Shown: positions 16,755 through 27,363 of the stretch, in pieces | Layout: every line of letters starts with the position of its first letter | How positions within the stretch are numbered: position 1 is the first letter of the stretch | Assembly: GCA_033344875.1 (NCBI GenBank) | Contig: JAWPMO010000001.1 | Location: 4,365,595-4,429,594, forward strand | DNA from: Ilumatobacteraceae bacterium | Lineage (GTDB): Bacteria > Actinomycetota > Acidimicrobiia > Acidimicrobiales > Ilumatobacteraceae | DNA: 64,000 nt | Direction: 5' to 3' | Translations under genes and position numbers: made by a program | Notes under the pieces: model-generated | Databases searched by the model: none | The model's input: only the letters and a program-made list of their open reading frames with translations | What the model was told of the DNA's origin: nothing

Positions 16755-17750
16755 GTGCCACGCGCGTTCATCACAGGAATCACCGGCCAGGACGGTCAAC
16801 ACCTTGCCGCGTTCCTGCATTCGAAGGGGTACGACGTCTACGGGATGGTCAAGGGGCAGAGCAATCCCCGGGTCGCAGCCGTCCTCGAGGAGATGCCCTT
16901 CATCGAGATGGTGCCGGGCGACCTCGCCGACCTCCCGTCGCTGGTGGCGGCCCTCAACATGGCCCAGCCCGACGAGGTGTACAACCTCGGTGCGATCAGC
17001 TTCGTGGCGCTCAGCTTCAACCAGGCCGAGCTCACCGCCAACATCACCGGCCTCGGCGTGCTGCGCATGCTCGAGGCGATCCGGATGGTCGGCGGCAGCC
17101 AGAACAACCCGATCCGCTTCTACCAGGCGTCGTCGTCGGAGATGTTCGGCAAGGTGCGCGAGACCCCCCAGACCGAACTGACCCCGTTCCACCCCCGCAG
17201 CCCGTACGGCTGCGCCAAGGTGTTCGGCCACGACATCGTCGTGAACTACCGCGAGAGCTACGACCTGTTCGCGTGCTCGGGCATCCTCTTCAATCACGAG
17301 GGCCCGCGGCGCGGCATCGAGTTCGTGACCCGCAAGGTCACCAACGCGGCCGCTCGCATCAAGCTCGGTCTCCAGCACGAGCTCGTGCTCGGCAACCTCG
17401 ACTCCAAGCGCGACTGGGGCTACGCCGGCGACTACGTCAAGGCGATGTGGCTGATGCTCCAGCAGGACGAGCCCGACGACTACGTGATCGCAACCGGCGA
17501 GACGCACTCGATCGAAGAGCTCGTGCAGCGCTCGTTCGCCGAGGTCGGCATCGACAACTGGCAGGACTACGTGCGCCAGGACCCGAAGTTCTACCGCCCG
17601 GCCGAGGTCGACCTGCTCATCGGCGATTCGTCGAAGGCTCGCGATCAGCTGGGCTGGGTGCCGGAGGTCGACTTCCCGACCCTGATCAGCATGATGGTCG
17701 CCAACGATCTGGAGATCGAGGCGGCCAAGGCCGGGATCAGCCTCGACTGA
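16755..17750 (+). CDS. gmd: GDP-mannose 4,6-dehydratase
   Basis: Converts GDP-mannose to GDP-4-keto-6-deoxymannose, the precursor of fucose, D-rhamnose or perosamine. The 331-residue product starts [20 protein letters not shown] with the Rossmann loop. It has QASSSEMFG (Ser, Glu) and [15 protein letters not shown] with Tyr and Lys of YxxxK, then [15 protein letters not shown] and [16 protein letters not shown], all Gmd hallmarks. GTG 16755 is preceded by GAAGGAGA at good spacing. No fucose synthetase or GDP-sugar reductase lies beside it, so the final sugar is open; the epimerase homologue at 13610 lacks key residues. Confidence 0.94.
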   Translation: MPRAFITGITGQDGQHLAAFLHSKGYDVYGMVKGQSNPRVAAVLEEMPFIEMVPGDLADLPSLVAALNMAQPDEVYNLGAISFVALSFNQAELTANITGLGVLRMLEAIRMVGGSQNNPIRFYQASSSEMFGKVRETPQTELTPFHPRSPYGCAKVFGHDIVVNYRESYDLFACSGILFNHEGPRRGIEFVTRKVTNAAARIKLGLQHELVLGNLDSKRDWGYAGDYVKAMWLMLQQDEPDDYVIATGETHSIEELVQRSFAEVGIDNWQDYVRQDPKFYRPAEVDLLIGDSSKARDQLGWVPEVDFPTLISMMVANDLEIEAAKAGISLD

Positions 17751-17780
17751 CCACGGTTGATCGCCGGGGTGGCGGGCCGG

Positions 17781-19106
17781 TCAACTCTCCATCGGCATGT
17801 CGGTGATGGCGTCCATGAACGAGCCGGACGTCGGCGTCGCATTGCTGGCCAGCTTGTGTCGCAGTGCGAATGCGAAGCAGGTGAGCGAGGCGATGCTCGA
17901 CAGCAACAGTCCGATCTCGATCCGCCGGAACAGCAGGTCGCTCGACAGCCAGGTTCCGAGCAGGAACACGACGACCCCGACGCCCCAGCCGGCAGCGACG
18001 AACGCGTGGCCGCGGAGTGCGATCACGGCCTGTGCCGTGGCCAGGCCGGCCATGTACGTCGCGCTCGACAGCGCCAGCATGGCCAGGGTTCGTCCGGAGA
18101 GCTCGGCGCCGTAGAACTGCTCGATCACGAAGGGCCCGAGGGTGAACGCCCCCGCGGTGCCGACGACCCCGACGAGGATGACGAGCTGCATCAGGCGTTT
18201 CAGGCCGCTGCGGAACTCGTCGAGTTCGTTGCGGGCGGCGAGCCGTGACAGTCGGGGGAGCAGGGCGGCCTGGACGGCCTGGAACAGGAACAGGGGGATC
18301 CGCGCCAGCAGCACGCCGTAGCCGAACTGGGTGACGAGTTCTTCCTGGCCGTCGTCGGCCATCAGGTTGGCGGCGACGGGGCCGGCGTTGAGGAGCCCGG
18401 CGGCGAAGACGGTGCCGAGGAGGAGCCAGCCCAGGTTCTGGGTGACCTCGTTCCACTCGGCCGGCGGGCCGGGCTCGGTACGCAGGCGTCCCTTGGCCCC
18501 GACGACCACCACCGCGACGAGCGGCGACAGCGCCACGGCGAACGCGTACGGGGCTGCCGACGAGATGCCGATCGCGGCGAGGACCACGCACACAGCGATC
18601 CGGATCACGCCGTCGGACCCCATCACGAAGGCGTAGGAGTGGAATCGGCCGGTGCCGGCGCAGACCCCACGCGCCAGGTGGGCCGGCGCGTAGGCGACGA
18701 ATGCCGTGGCGAGCGCGGCGAGCATCCACCAGTCGCCCTTGAAGTACTTGGAGGTGATGATCGGGCTGGCGATCAGGATGACGGCCAGCACCACGCCGGT
18801 GATGATCCCGCCGAGCACGAGAATGCGCTGCACGACCGGCAGGCCGCCTTCTCCCTGTGCCTTTCGATGTGAGAGGGCACGCCCGAGTTCTTGTTCGAGC
18901 GGGAGGAAGAAGCCCGGGGCGAGGGAGAAGGTGGCGAACCACATCGCCACGATCGGTGCAAAGGCCTCTTCGCCGCCCAGGGCCACCTCGCCGACCTTGA
19001 AGAAGGCGTACGTGGCGATGCCGGCGACGAGCAGCGCGGCGCCGACGGGAAGGGTGCCCTCCGGGAGCGGTACGCGACGGAGCGCGGGGGTGGCGGGCGA
19101 GGACAC
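17781..19106 (-). CDS. polysaccharide exporter / Wzx-like flippase (MOP superfamily)
   Basis: Integral membrane protein of 441 residues with about 12-14 hydrophobic helices and no large soluble domain. The profile and the inter-helix loops (FFLPLEQELGRALSHRKAQGEG, KYFKGDWWMLA, LFQAVQAALLPRLSRLAARNELDEF) match the polysaccharide-transport branch of the MOP/MATE superfamily, which flips lipid-linked oligosaccharides outwards. GTG 19106 lies 9 nt behind a TAAACT -10 hexamer on the minus strand. Position between gmd and the GT2 gene supports export of the polymer made here. No Wzy polymerase was recognised by sequence; the large membrane proteins at 19706 and 28390 are possible partners. Confidence 0.85.
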   Translation of the reverse strand: MSSPATPALRRVPLPEGTLPVGAALLVAGIATYAFFKVGEVALGGEEAFAPIVAMWFATFSLAPGFFLPLEQELGRALSHRKAQGEGGLPVVQRILVLGGIITGVVLAVILIASPIITSKYFKGDWWMLAALATAFVAYAPAHLARGVCAGTGRFHSYAFVMGSDGVIRIAVCVVLAAIGISSAAPYAFAVALSPLVAVVVVGAKGRLRTEPGPPAEWNEVTQNLGWLLLGTVFAAGLLNAGPVAANLMADDGQEELVTQFGYGVLLARIPLFLFQAVQAALLPRLSRLAARNELDEFRSGLKRLMQLVILVGVVGTAGAFTLGPFVIEQFYGAELSGRTLAMLALSSATYMAGLATAQAVIALRGHAFVAAGWGVGVVVFLLGTWLSSDLLFRRIEIGLLLSSIASLTCFAFALRHKLASNATPTSGSFMDAITDMPMES

Positions 19107-19115
19107 GAGGTCCCG

Positions 19116-19121
19116 AGTTTA
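19116..19121 (-). promoter_or_regulatory. -10 hexamer TAAACT for the flippase gene
   Basis: TANNNT hexamer on the minus strand, 9 nt before GTG 19106. Confidence 0.45.
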
Positions 19122-19192
19122 CCGGCCAGCCCCGCGCTCGTGCGGGAGCGGGTCACCGGGGGGAGTGACCCGCGAGGGGTGGGTTCGAGCGG

Positions 19193-19501
19193 TCAGGCGA
19201 CCGACTCGACGACCTTGCGCACCTGGGCGGTGACCTGGTCGGTCAGTTCGCGACGCTGGGCGTCGAGCTTCTGCACCGTGACGACGGCGACGCCGACACC
19301 GGCGTACGCGGCGTCACGGGCGAACCCGATCACGCGGTCGGCGTCGACGGGCAACTCCGGCACGTCGAACTTCGGCAGGTCGATCTTGGGCATCTCGACC
19401 TTGGGCAGGTCCATCTTGCGGACGTCGAAGCGGGTGAGGTCGATCTTGGTGAGATCGAGATCCTTGACGTCGAGGTTCTTGAGGTCGTTCCAGTTGATCA
19501 T
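19193..19501 (-). CDS. small protein with five-residue periodicity, function unknown
   Basis: No family recognised. The product is 102 residues from ATG 19501, which follows an AGAAAG purine run. Residues about 8-46 show a clear five-residue rhythm: an apolar residue, Asp/Glu, Leu/Val/Met, a Thr/Arg/Pro and a Lys/Arg (for example LDLTK, IDLTR, FDVRK, MDLPK, VEMPK, IDLPK, FDVPE). This resembles the xDLxx pattern of pentapeptide-repeat beta-helices, though the Pro residues are unusual. The second half (RVIGFARDAAYAGVGVAVV and LTDQVTAQVRKVVESV) looks like an amphipathic, phasin-like helix. A longer in-frame start at 19585 exists but adds a basic stretch without the pattern. Confidence 0.72.
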   Translation of the reverse strand: MINWNDLKNLDVKDLDLTKIDLTRFDVRKMDLPKVEMPKIDLPKFDVPELPVDADRVIGFARDAAYAGVGVAVVTVQKLDAQRRELTDQVTAQVRKVVESVA

Positions 19502-19690
19502 GATGGGTGCTTTCTGCGTGGCGATCCGGGCGGATCTCGTCGTGGTCCGGCGGTTCCGCCGGGTTGATTGCAAGTGTGCCAGCAACTGCTAACTATTGCA
19601 AGCAAGTTGCCGTGATCAACGCAGGTTCGGCATGTGATGTCCGTCACAGCAGTCCGGCGGCAGTGACCGACTCCGGACCGGCCTCGCCGC
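19502..19690. promoter_or_regulatory. AT-richer intergenic region with ATTGCAAG direct repeats and an inverted repeat
   Basis: This divergent gap is less GC-rich than its surroundings. ATTGCAAG occurs twice, at 19567-19574 and 19595-19602, 28 bp apart. GCAACT (19582-19587) and AGTTGC (19605-19610) form a 6-bp inverted repeat. Such an arrangement is typical of a dimeric-regulator site for the small minus-strand gene, but no regulator can be named. Confidence 0.35.
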
Positions 19691-19696
19691 TAGCCT
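19691..19696 (+). promoter_or_regulatory. -10 hexamer TAGCCT for the GT2 fusion gene
   Basis: TANNNT hexamer 9 nt before GTG 19706. Confidence 0.5.
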
Positions 19697-19705
19697 CGAT
19701 GCATC

Positions 19706-22700
19706 GTGGAGACGGACACCCAACTTGCGCCGTCGGTCGTTGCCGTCATGGTCGTCCACGAACCGGGCGACTGGTTCGATGAGACCCTCCAAGCCCTCGC
19801 CGATCAGGACTACCCCAACTTCCGGACGCTGTTCCTGCTGACCTCCGACGAGGGCGACGGCGAGCTGACCGAGCGCATCCGCGCGGTGATTCCCTCCGCC
19901 TTCGTTCGTTCGCTCGACGGCAACCCGGGTTTCGGCCCGGCGATCAACGAGGTGTTGCGGCTCGTCGAGGGCGACAACGGGTTCTTCCTGCTGTGCCACG
20001 ACGACATCGCCCCGGCCCCCGACGTCGTCCGCCTGCTCGTGGCCGAACTGTTCCGTTCCAACGCCGGCATGGTCGGCCCGAAGCTCGTCGAGTGGGACCA
20101 CCCGAAGATGCTGCAGCACGTCGGGCTCGGGCTCGACCGGTTCGGCGAGATCGATCCGATCGTCGATCCGGGCGAAGCCGATCAGGAGCAGCACGATGCC
20201 GTCCGCGACGTGTTCGTGCTGCCGTCGGCCTGCTTCCTCATCCGGGCCGACCTGTTCCGGACGCTCGGCGGGTTCGATCCGCAGATCTCGTTCCACGGCG
20301 ACGACCTCGACCTCTGCTGGCGAGCGCACCTCACCGGCGCCCGCGTGATCGTCGCTCCCGACGCCGGCGTCCGACACATCGAACAGCTGCCACTGCGTCG
20401 GCCCGATCTGAGCCACCGCACGCTGAGCGCCCGCCATCGCATGCGTGCGGTCGCCACGCTGACCGGCGGCTCACGCCTGCTCGGCCGATCGGTCCAGATG
20501 GTGTTGCTGACCTTCGTCGAGTTGATCGTCGGTCTGTTCACCGGACGGTTCGGCGAGGCGCTCTCGTCGGCCCGTGCGCTCGGTGGGCTGATCCCGCGAA
20601 CCGGCTCGATCATGGCTCGTCGCCGTGCGATCCGTGGCCAGCGCGTGGTGCCCGAGCGCGAAGTGCTCGGCCTCCAGGACCACGGCAGCTCCCGGCTGAC
20701 GTCGTATCTCCGGGGTAAGGACACCGAGACCTACGTCGGGGCCGATTCGACCGTCCGACGGTGGCGCGAAGCCTCGTTCGGTCCGCTCCTGGCATGGCTC
20801 TGCGTGGTGCTGGCGGTCGTGATCGGGAGCCGCGAGTTCATCCGCAACGGCGTGCCGCCGGTCGGTGAGTTCCTCCGGTTCCCCGGCAGCCCGCGCGATC
20901 TGTGGGCCGAGTACCGCGGATCGTACGACTCCCGTGGCTTCGGAGCGACGGCAGCCCTGCCGACGGGCTACGTGATCCTCGCCGTCCTGAGCGTGCTCAC
21001 GCTGTTCAACATGGCGCTGCTGCAGACGCTGTCGATCGTCGGGCTGTTCCTGCTCGGAGCCGTCGGTGCCTGGCGACTGGCGACGGTCTTCCCGATCAAC
21101 CGGGCTCGAATCGCCGGCATGGCGATCTATGTGGGCACGCCGCTCGTGCCGGGGCTGCTGAGCCGCGGCGACATGTCGGCCCTGATCTGGTTCGCGGCCC
21201 TGCCCTGGCTGGTCCACCTGCTCCGTCGGGCCGCCGGTATCGAGACCGCCGACCCCGACGCCGACGCGCTCGACCTCGCCGACGGGGTCGTCGTGGTGGG
21301 GCTCCGGCACCGTGCGCGGGCGCTCGCCTTCCTGACGCTCGTCCTCGCCGCCGCGGCCGCCTTCGTGCCGATCGTGGTGGTCCTCTGGGCCGTCGTCGGT
21401 GGACTGCTCGCCGTCGCGACGATCCTGGCCGGGAGTTCGTGGCGGGTCGCGGTCTGGCTCGCCGTCTCGACAGCCCTGTCGACGGTCGCCGCCTTCGTGC
21501 TGAACATGCCGTGGTCCCTGGACTGGACGTGGGCCTCGATCGTCGGGCCCGAACCGGCGCGACCCAGCGGGCGGGCGCTCGTCGAGATCTCGACGTTGGC
21601 CCCGACCACCGACCGATTCGCGGTGCTCGCCCTCGCGCTGTACCTGCCCATGCTCGCCGCCGTCGCGATCAGCCGGGCGTGGCGGCTCACCTGGAGTGTT
21701 CGTGCGGGTGCTCTCGTCGTGGGCTTCGGCTCGTTGGCGGTGTTGTCCGAGCGCGGATCGATCGACGTCGCGCTGCCCGGGACCGCGATGCTGGCGGCGC
21801 CGATCGCGCTCGGGCTCGCACTGTCGGGTGCAGCCGTGGCCGGCGGGTTCGGTTCGGATGTACTGCGGCGCGGCTTCGGCTGGCGTCAGCCGATCGGACT
21901 GCTCGCCAACGCCGGCATCGTCGTCGGACTGATCCCGGGTGTGATCGCCGTCGGCAACGGCGCCTGGCACACGCCGGAGACGCCGATGATCCGCCTGCTC
22001 GAGACGCAGCTGCCGGTCGATCCGATCGCCGGCGACTATCGGGTGATGTACCTCGGCGATCCGAAGGTGATCCCGGTCGTCGACGGTGAGTTCTCCGACG
22101 GCATCGCGTACGGCATCGCCGACGCGGGTGCCTTCGACTTCACCGATCGGTTCATCCGTCCCCGGACCCTCGCCCACGACGCGCTCGAGCGGGCGCTGCG
22201 GCTCATCGCCGACGGTTCCACGCTGCGCGCCGGGCGGATCCTGGCGCCGCTCGGCGTGCGGTACGTGGTCGTGCCGAAGACCGACGGCGTGGTGTCGACG
22301 GTCGACGACCCGGTACCGGTCGCGAGCGGACTCGTGCCGGCATTGCAGAACCAGCTCGATCTCGGTTCGGTCTACGGCCCGCCGACGCTCGAGATCTTCG
22401 TCAATCAGGCGTGGATCCCCGCCGGGGCTCAGCTGACCGGTGCGACCGCCGACGCATCGCGGCTCGCCGGCGAGGATTCGCTCGCACGTGCCGACCTCTC
22501 GGCCGCGCTCCCGTCGATGGTCGGCGCCGATCTGCACGAGCCGTCCGGCGTCAACGAGGTGGCACCGGGTGTCCTGCACCTGGCGATGCCGTACGACGAA
22601 CGGATCCAACTCGAAGTCGACGGCACCGCGACCCCGTCCCGCCCGGGTTTCGGCGTGACCACCGCATTCGACATCACGCAGGCCGGGACCGGCGTCCTCT

Positions 22701-23146
22701 CGTACCGCGACGATGCCAACCGGGCATGGTGGCGCGTCGCCCAGACGATGCTCTGGCTGGCCGTCCTGATCGTGGCCGCCGGTGCCCGCTCGCCGTTCGG
22801 CCGTCGTCGCTCGGTCGAACTGCACGACGAGACCCTCATCGACCTCTCCGAGTCGCCGAGCGGTGTGATCGCCGGCGAGGCGCTCGCCGGCCCGGTCTGG
22901 GGTGACGACGCCGACGTCGTTGTCGACCACGTCGGCCTCGTTGACGATCCGCTCCCGCCCGAATCGACGACCGATGACCCGGTCGGTTCGGCCGAGCTGT
23001 CGGACCCACCATCGACGACCGCACGGCCATCGGCCCCACCGGCGAGCGACGCGGCCGACGCCGACGGCGAGGTCGACCTCGCCGGCCTGGTCGCTCAGGT
23101 CGACGAGAACGACACATCCACCGACGACGACGGAGGCCGGTCGTGA
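19706..23146 (+). CDS. GT2 glycosyltransferase fused to a large multi-spanning membrane protein
   Basis: 1146 residues. The N-terminal domain (about 1-240) is a family-2 glycosyltransferase: VVAVMVVHEPGDWFDETL, LDGNPGFGPAINEVL, LLCHDDIAPAPDVVRLL (metal-binding DD) and FHGDDLDLCWRAHLTGARV, the pattern of rhamnosyl-/galactofuranosyl-type transferases. Residues about 365-740 hold some ten or more membrane helices. Then comes an extracytoplasmic region with LGVRYVVVPKTDG and YGPPTLEIFVN, a last helix (about 1018-1035) and an acidic disordered tail. Its 3' end overlaps the DUF5719 gene (GTGA). Probably a cell-wall glycan assembly enzyme; substrate unknown. Confidence 0.87.
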   Translation: METDTQLAPSVVAVMVVHEPGDWFDETLQALADQDYPNFRTLFLLTSDEGDGELTERIRAVIPSAFVRSLDGNPGFGPAINEVLRLVEGDNGFFLLCHDDIAPAPDVVRLLVAELFRSNAGMVGPKLVEWDHPKMLQHVGLGLDRFGEIDPIVDPGEADQEQHDAVRDVFVLPSACFLIRADLFRTLGGFDPQISFHGDDLDLCWRAHLTGARVIVAPDAGVRHIEQLPLRRPDLSHRTLSARHRMRAVATLTGGSRLLGRSVQMVLLTFVELIVGLFTGRFGEALSSARALGGLIPRTGSIMARRRAIRGQRVVPEREVLGLQDHGSSRLTSYLRGKDTETYVGADSTVRRWREASFGPLLAWLCVVLAVVIGSREFIRNGVPPVGEFLRFPGSPRDLWAEYRGSYDSRGFGATAALPTGYVILAVLSVLTLFNMALLQTLSIVGLFLLGAVGAWRLATVFPINRARIAGMAIYVGTPLVPGLLSRGDMSALIWFAALPWLVHLLRRAAGIETADPDADALDLADGVVVVGLRHRARALAFLTLVLAAAAAFVPIVVVLWAVVGGLLAVATILAGSSWRVAVWLAVSTALSTVAAFVLNMPWSLDWTWASIVGPEPARPSGRALVEISTLAPTTDRFAVLALALYLPMLAAVAISRAWRLTWSVRAGALVVGFGSLAVLSERGSIDVALPGTAMLAAPIALGLALSGAAVAGGFGSDVLRRGFGWRQPIGLLANAGIVVGLIPGVIAVGNGAWHTPETPMIRLLETQLPVDPIAGDYRVMYLGDPKVIPVVDGEFSDGIAYGIADAGAFDFTDRFIRPRTLAHDALERALRLIADGSTLRAGRILAPLGVRYVVVPKTDGVVSTVDDPVPVASGLVPALQNQLDLGSVYGPPTLEIFVNQAWIPAGAQLTGATADASRLAGEDSLARADLSAALPSMVGADLHEPSGVNEVAPGVLHLAMPYDERIQLEVDGTATPSRPGFGVTTAFDITQAGTGVLSYRDDANRAWWRVAQTMLWLAVLIVAAGARSPFGRRRSVELHDETLIDLSESPSGVIAGEALAGPVWGDDADVVVDHVGLVDDPLPPESTTDDPVGSAELSDPPSTTARPSAPPASDAADADGEVDLAGLVAQVDENDTSTDDDGGRS

Positions 23147-24573
23147 ACCGCCGTGTGCCCGCACTCGTCGCCTTGCTGGTCGCCGTCGGTGCCCTGGTTG
23201 CCGGCACGCGGTCCGAGCTCGGCGCCGCGACGCCGACGTTCAGCGTGTCGGCGAACGGCTGGATGCCGTCGGCTCCGCCGATCGGTGGTCTCACCGAGAC
23301 GTGGTTCTGCCCCGGTGTGCCGGCGACCGGTGTCGACGGAACCGAGGGTGAGATCGTCATCGCCAACCGCACGCCCGACCGGATGGTCGGCACCGTCCTG
23401 CTGGTCAACACCGATTCCGAAAGCCTTCGTCTGGCGCTCGACGTCGACGGCTGGGCGTCGGCCACGGTCGACGTCGACGACCTGCTCCCTGGCGCGGTCG
23501 TCGGCGCGGTCGTCGAGATCGACGGTGGCGGCGGCGTCGTCGAGCAGCGTTCACTCCAGTCGTCCGGCGACAGCGTGGCCGCATGCGCCAACGCGACGTC
23601 CGACACCTGGTACCTCGCCGACGGTTTCACGGTCGAAGGGAGCCTCGACCAGGTCATCCTCACGAACCCGTTCGAACAGACCGTGGTCGCGAACCTCGAG
23701 TTCGCCACGCAGGAGGGGTCGCGCCGCCCGCAGTCGTACCGCGGCCTGACGGTGCCGCCGCGCAGCATCCGGGTCATCGACCTCGGCGCTCCCGGTGCCG
23801 GTGCCCAGAGCGAACCGATCCTGGCGGTCACCGTCGAGGCGACCCGCGGTCGTCTCGTCGTCGGGCGGGCCCAGTCGTTCACGGGCGGCGGCCGGACGGG
23901 CAGTCAGGTCACCCTGGCCGCACCGGCGCTGCGCGACCAGTGGTGGTTCGCCGACGGTGCCAAGGGCCCCGACGTCAGCGAGCGGTTCTCGATCTACAAC
24001 CCGACCGACGAGCAGGTCGAGGTCGACGTCATCTTCGTCGGTATCGACACGCCGGTGCTGCTCGACCCGATCGTCGTCCCGGCGCGCGAGGTGGTCACCT
24101 ACGACCCGGGTGACGAACCGGATCTGCCAGACGGGCGCCACACCACGGTGTTCGCCCAAGCCGAGTCGACGATCGTGGTCGAGCGAGCCGTCACCCGCAC
24201 GGTCGGCGACACGACGGCCACCTCCGTGCTGCTCGGTGCCACGCCTCGCCAGGACGCCTACGTGGCCAGCACGTGGTACCTGGGTGTCAGCCCCGACGAG
24301 CCGGTCGACGATGCGGTGATCGTGTACAACGCCGACAACACGCCGGGCACGGTGACGGTCTCTGCGGTGGGTCAGTCGGGCCCGGTCCCCGTCCCCGGTC
24401 TGGAGGATCTCCCGATCGACGGCGCGGCCGTGATCACGATCGACCTCCTCGATCCGATCGTGCTCGGACGTGAACTGATCCTCGAGAGCTCCTCCCGGGT
24501 GTTCGTCGAGCGGTCGTTCCCGACGGGGCGCGGCGACACGCGTTCGTCGTCGTGGGCCGTTCCCGCCGGCTGA
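23143..24573 (+). CDS. secreted DUF5719-family protein
   Basis: 476 residues with an N-terminal signal peptide (MNRRVPALVALLVAVGALVAG, cleavage near GAA-T around residue 30). The remainder is beta-rich, with repeated segments of the type WYLADGF, WWFADGAKG and WYLGVS, each followed by a strand-rich module of about 110 residues, consistent with tandem beta-sandwich domains. From memory of family architecture this matches DUF5719, secreted actinobacterial proteins found behind GT2 fusion genes. It overlaps the GT2 gene by 4 bp, so the two are probably translated together and may work at the same wall site. No enzymatic motif is visible. Confidence 0.82.
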   Translation: MNRRVPALVALLVAVGALVAGTRSELGAATPTFSVSANGWMPSAPPIGGLTETWFCPGVPATGVDGTEGEIVIANRTPDRMVGTVLLVNTDSESLRLALDVDGWASATVDVDDLLPGAVVGAVVEIDGGGGVVEQRSLQSSGDSVAACANATSDTWYLADGFTVEGSLDQVILTNPFEQTVVANLEFATQEGSRRPQSYRGLTVPPRSIRVIDLGAPGAGAQSEPILAVTVEATRGRLVVGRAQSFTGGGRTGSQVTLAAPALRDQWWFADGAKGPDVSERFSIYNPTDEQVEVDVIFVGIDTPVLLDPIVVPAREVVTYDPGDEPDLPDGRHTTVFAQAESTIVVERAVTRTVGDTTATSVLLGATPRQDAYVASTWYLGVSPDEPVDDAVIVYNADNTPGTVTVSAVGQSGPVPVPGLEDLPIDGAAVITIDLLDPIVLGRELILESSSRVFVERSFPTGRGDTRSSSWAVPAG

Positions 24574-24595
24574 ACCGGCTGATAGACAGATCACC

Positions 24596-25054
24596 GTGGC
24601 TCGTCTCCTGCTCGCCATCGCCTTGGTCGCCGTGGTCGCCGTCGTGGCGAACATCGTGCGCCGCCGCCGTGAGGTCGACCCGCCGACCCAGGTACGCGGG
24701 GAGATCCCGGCCCAACTCGACCGTGGCGACTTCGACGGTGCCGGATGGCTGGTCGCGGTGTTCACGTCGGCGACGTGCTCCACGTGCGCCGACGTCGTCC
24801 GCAAGGCCGAGGTGCTGCGCAGCGACGAGGTGACCGTCGTGAACGTCACGTTCCAGGAGCAGCGTGCCGTGCACGAACGCTACGACATCGACGCGGTGCC
24901 GTGCCTGGTGATCGCCGACGGCGCAGGCGTCGTGCACGCCGGCTTCCTCGGCCCGGTCACCGCCACCGACCTGTGGGCGGCGATCGCGAACGCGAGGGAG
25001 CCGGGCTCGATCGAGGGCGGCGGCTGCGACCGCCACGAACACCCGACCGCCTGA
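24596..25054 (+). CDS. membrane-anchored thioredoxin-like protein
   Basis: 152 residues. One N-terminal membrane helix (about 3-20) is followed by a basic RRRR stop-transfer. The thioredoxin-like domain has AVFTSATCSTCADVVRKA with a C-S-T-C redox pair where classical thioredoxin has CGPC, then the cis-Pro segment YDIDAVPCLVIAD. It ends in a Gly/Cys/His tail (GGGCDRHEHP) that could bind metal. With the preceding GT2 and DUF5719 genes it forms a probable operon (22-bp gap), suggesting thiol maintenance of extracytoplasmic wall enzymes; topology and function are inferred. Confidence 0.85.
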   Translation: MARLLLAIALVAVVAVVANIVRRRREVDPPTQVRGEIPAQLDRGDFDGAGWLVAVFTSATCSTCADVVRKAEVLRSDEVTVVNVTFQEQRAVHERYDIDAVPCLVIADGAGVVHAGFLGPVTATDLWAAIANAREPGSIEGGGCDRHEHPTA

Positions 25055-25140
25055 GCCTCGCTCAGTGGGGGCTCGACGAGTCGGCAGCGCTGGTACGACG
25101 AGATGTCGGGACCCCCGAGGTCAACCGCACTCCCAGACCA

Positions 25141-25156
25141 TCCGGACCGCTCCGGA
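25141..25156. terminator. possible bidirectional hairpin between convergent genes
   Basis: TCCGGA, a CCGC tetraloop and TCCGGA form a 6-bp stem in the 183-bp gap between the convergent thioredoxin and ftsH genes. There is no T-tract. Nothing else was recognised in this gap. Confidence 0.35.
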
Positions 25157-25237
25157 AACGGCCCACCCGATCGCTCGGGCCCCGCTCCGGATCGCGCAAG
25201 GATCAGGTCGGGTCGCGAACAGTCAGGCAGCCGTCGG

Positions 25238-27223
<1,986 letters not shown>

Positions 27224-27229
27224 GCAACC

Positions 27230-27235
27230 ATGCTA
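27230..27235 (-). promoter_or_regulatory. -10 hexamer TAGCAT for ftsH
   Basis: TANNNT hexamer on the minus strand, 6 nt before ATG 27223. Confidence 0.55.
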
Positions 27236-27300
27236 CGGGTATGGGCGACGCTTGCCAGGTCGCAGCGCATGCCAAAGGCGGTGCGCTGCCGTCGCACGTT

Positions 27301-27318
27301 CGCAACGGGATCGCAACG
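27301..27318 (+). promoter_or_regulatory. direct repeat CGCAACG-N4-CGCAACG
   Basis: Two exact 7-bp copies with an 11-bp period, between divergent ftsH and the DUF3499 gene and about 33 bp upstream of the latter's -10 hexamer. The geometry fits an OmpR-family response-regulator site; the regulator is unknown. Confidence 0.35.
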
Positions 27319-27350
27319 TCGAGGTCCACGTTCCGGCCCGTACGGCGTCC

Positions 27351-27356
27351 TACGGT
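27351..27356 (+). promoter_or_regulatory. -10 hexamer TACGGT for the DUF3499 gene
   Basis: TANNNT hexamer 7 nt before GTG 27364; decides that start over an in-frame ATG at 27241. Confidence 0.55.
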
Positions 27357-27363
27357 GTTCGAC

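Noticed and set aside
17751-17780. Bidirectional terminator between gmd and the flippase gene
   Set aside because: GTTGA/TCAAC can pair, but the stem is weak, interrupted and partly inside the flippase stop region, so support is insufficient.
25055-25237. tRNA or small RNA gene in the gap before ftsH
   Set aside because: No cloverleaf with a T-loop GTTCRA motif could be assembled; only a short hairpin was seen.
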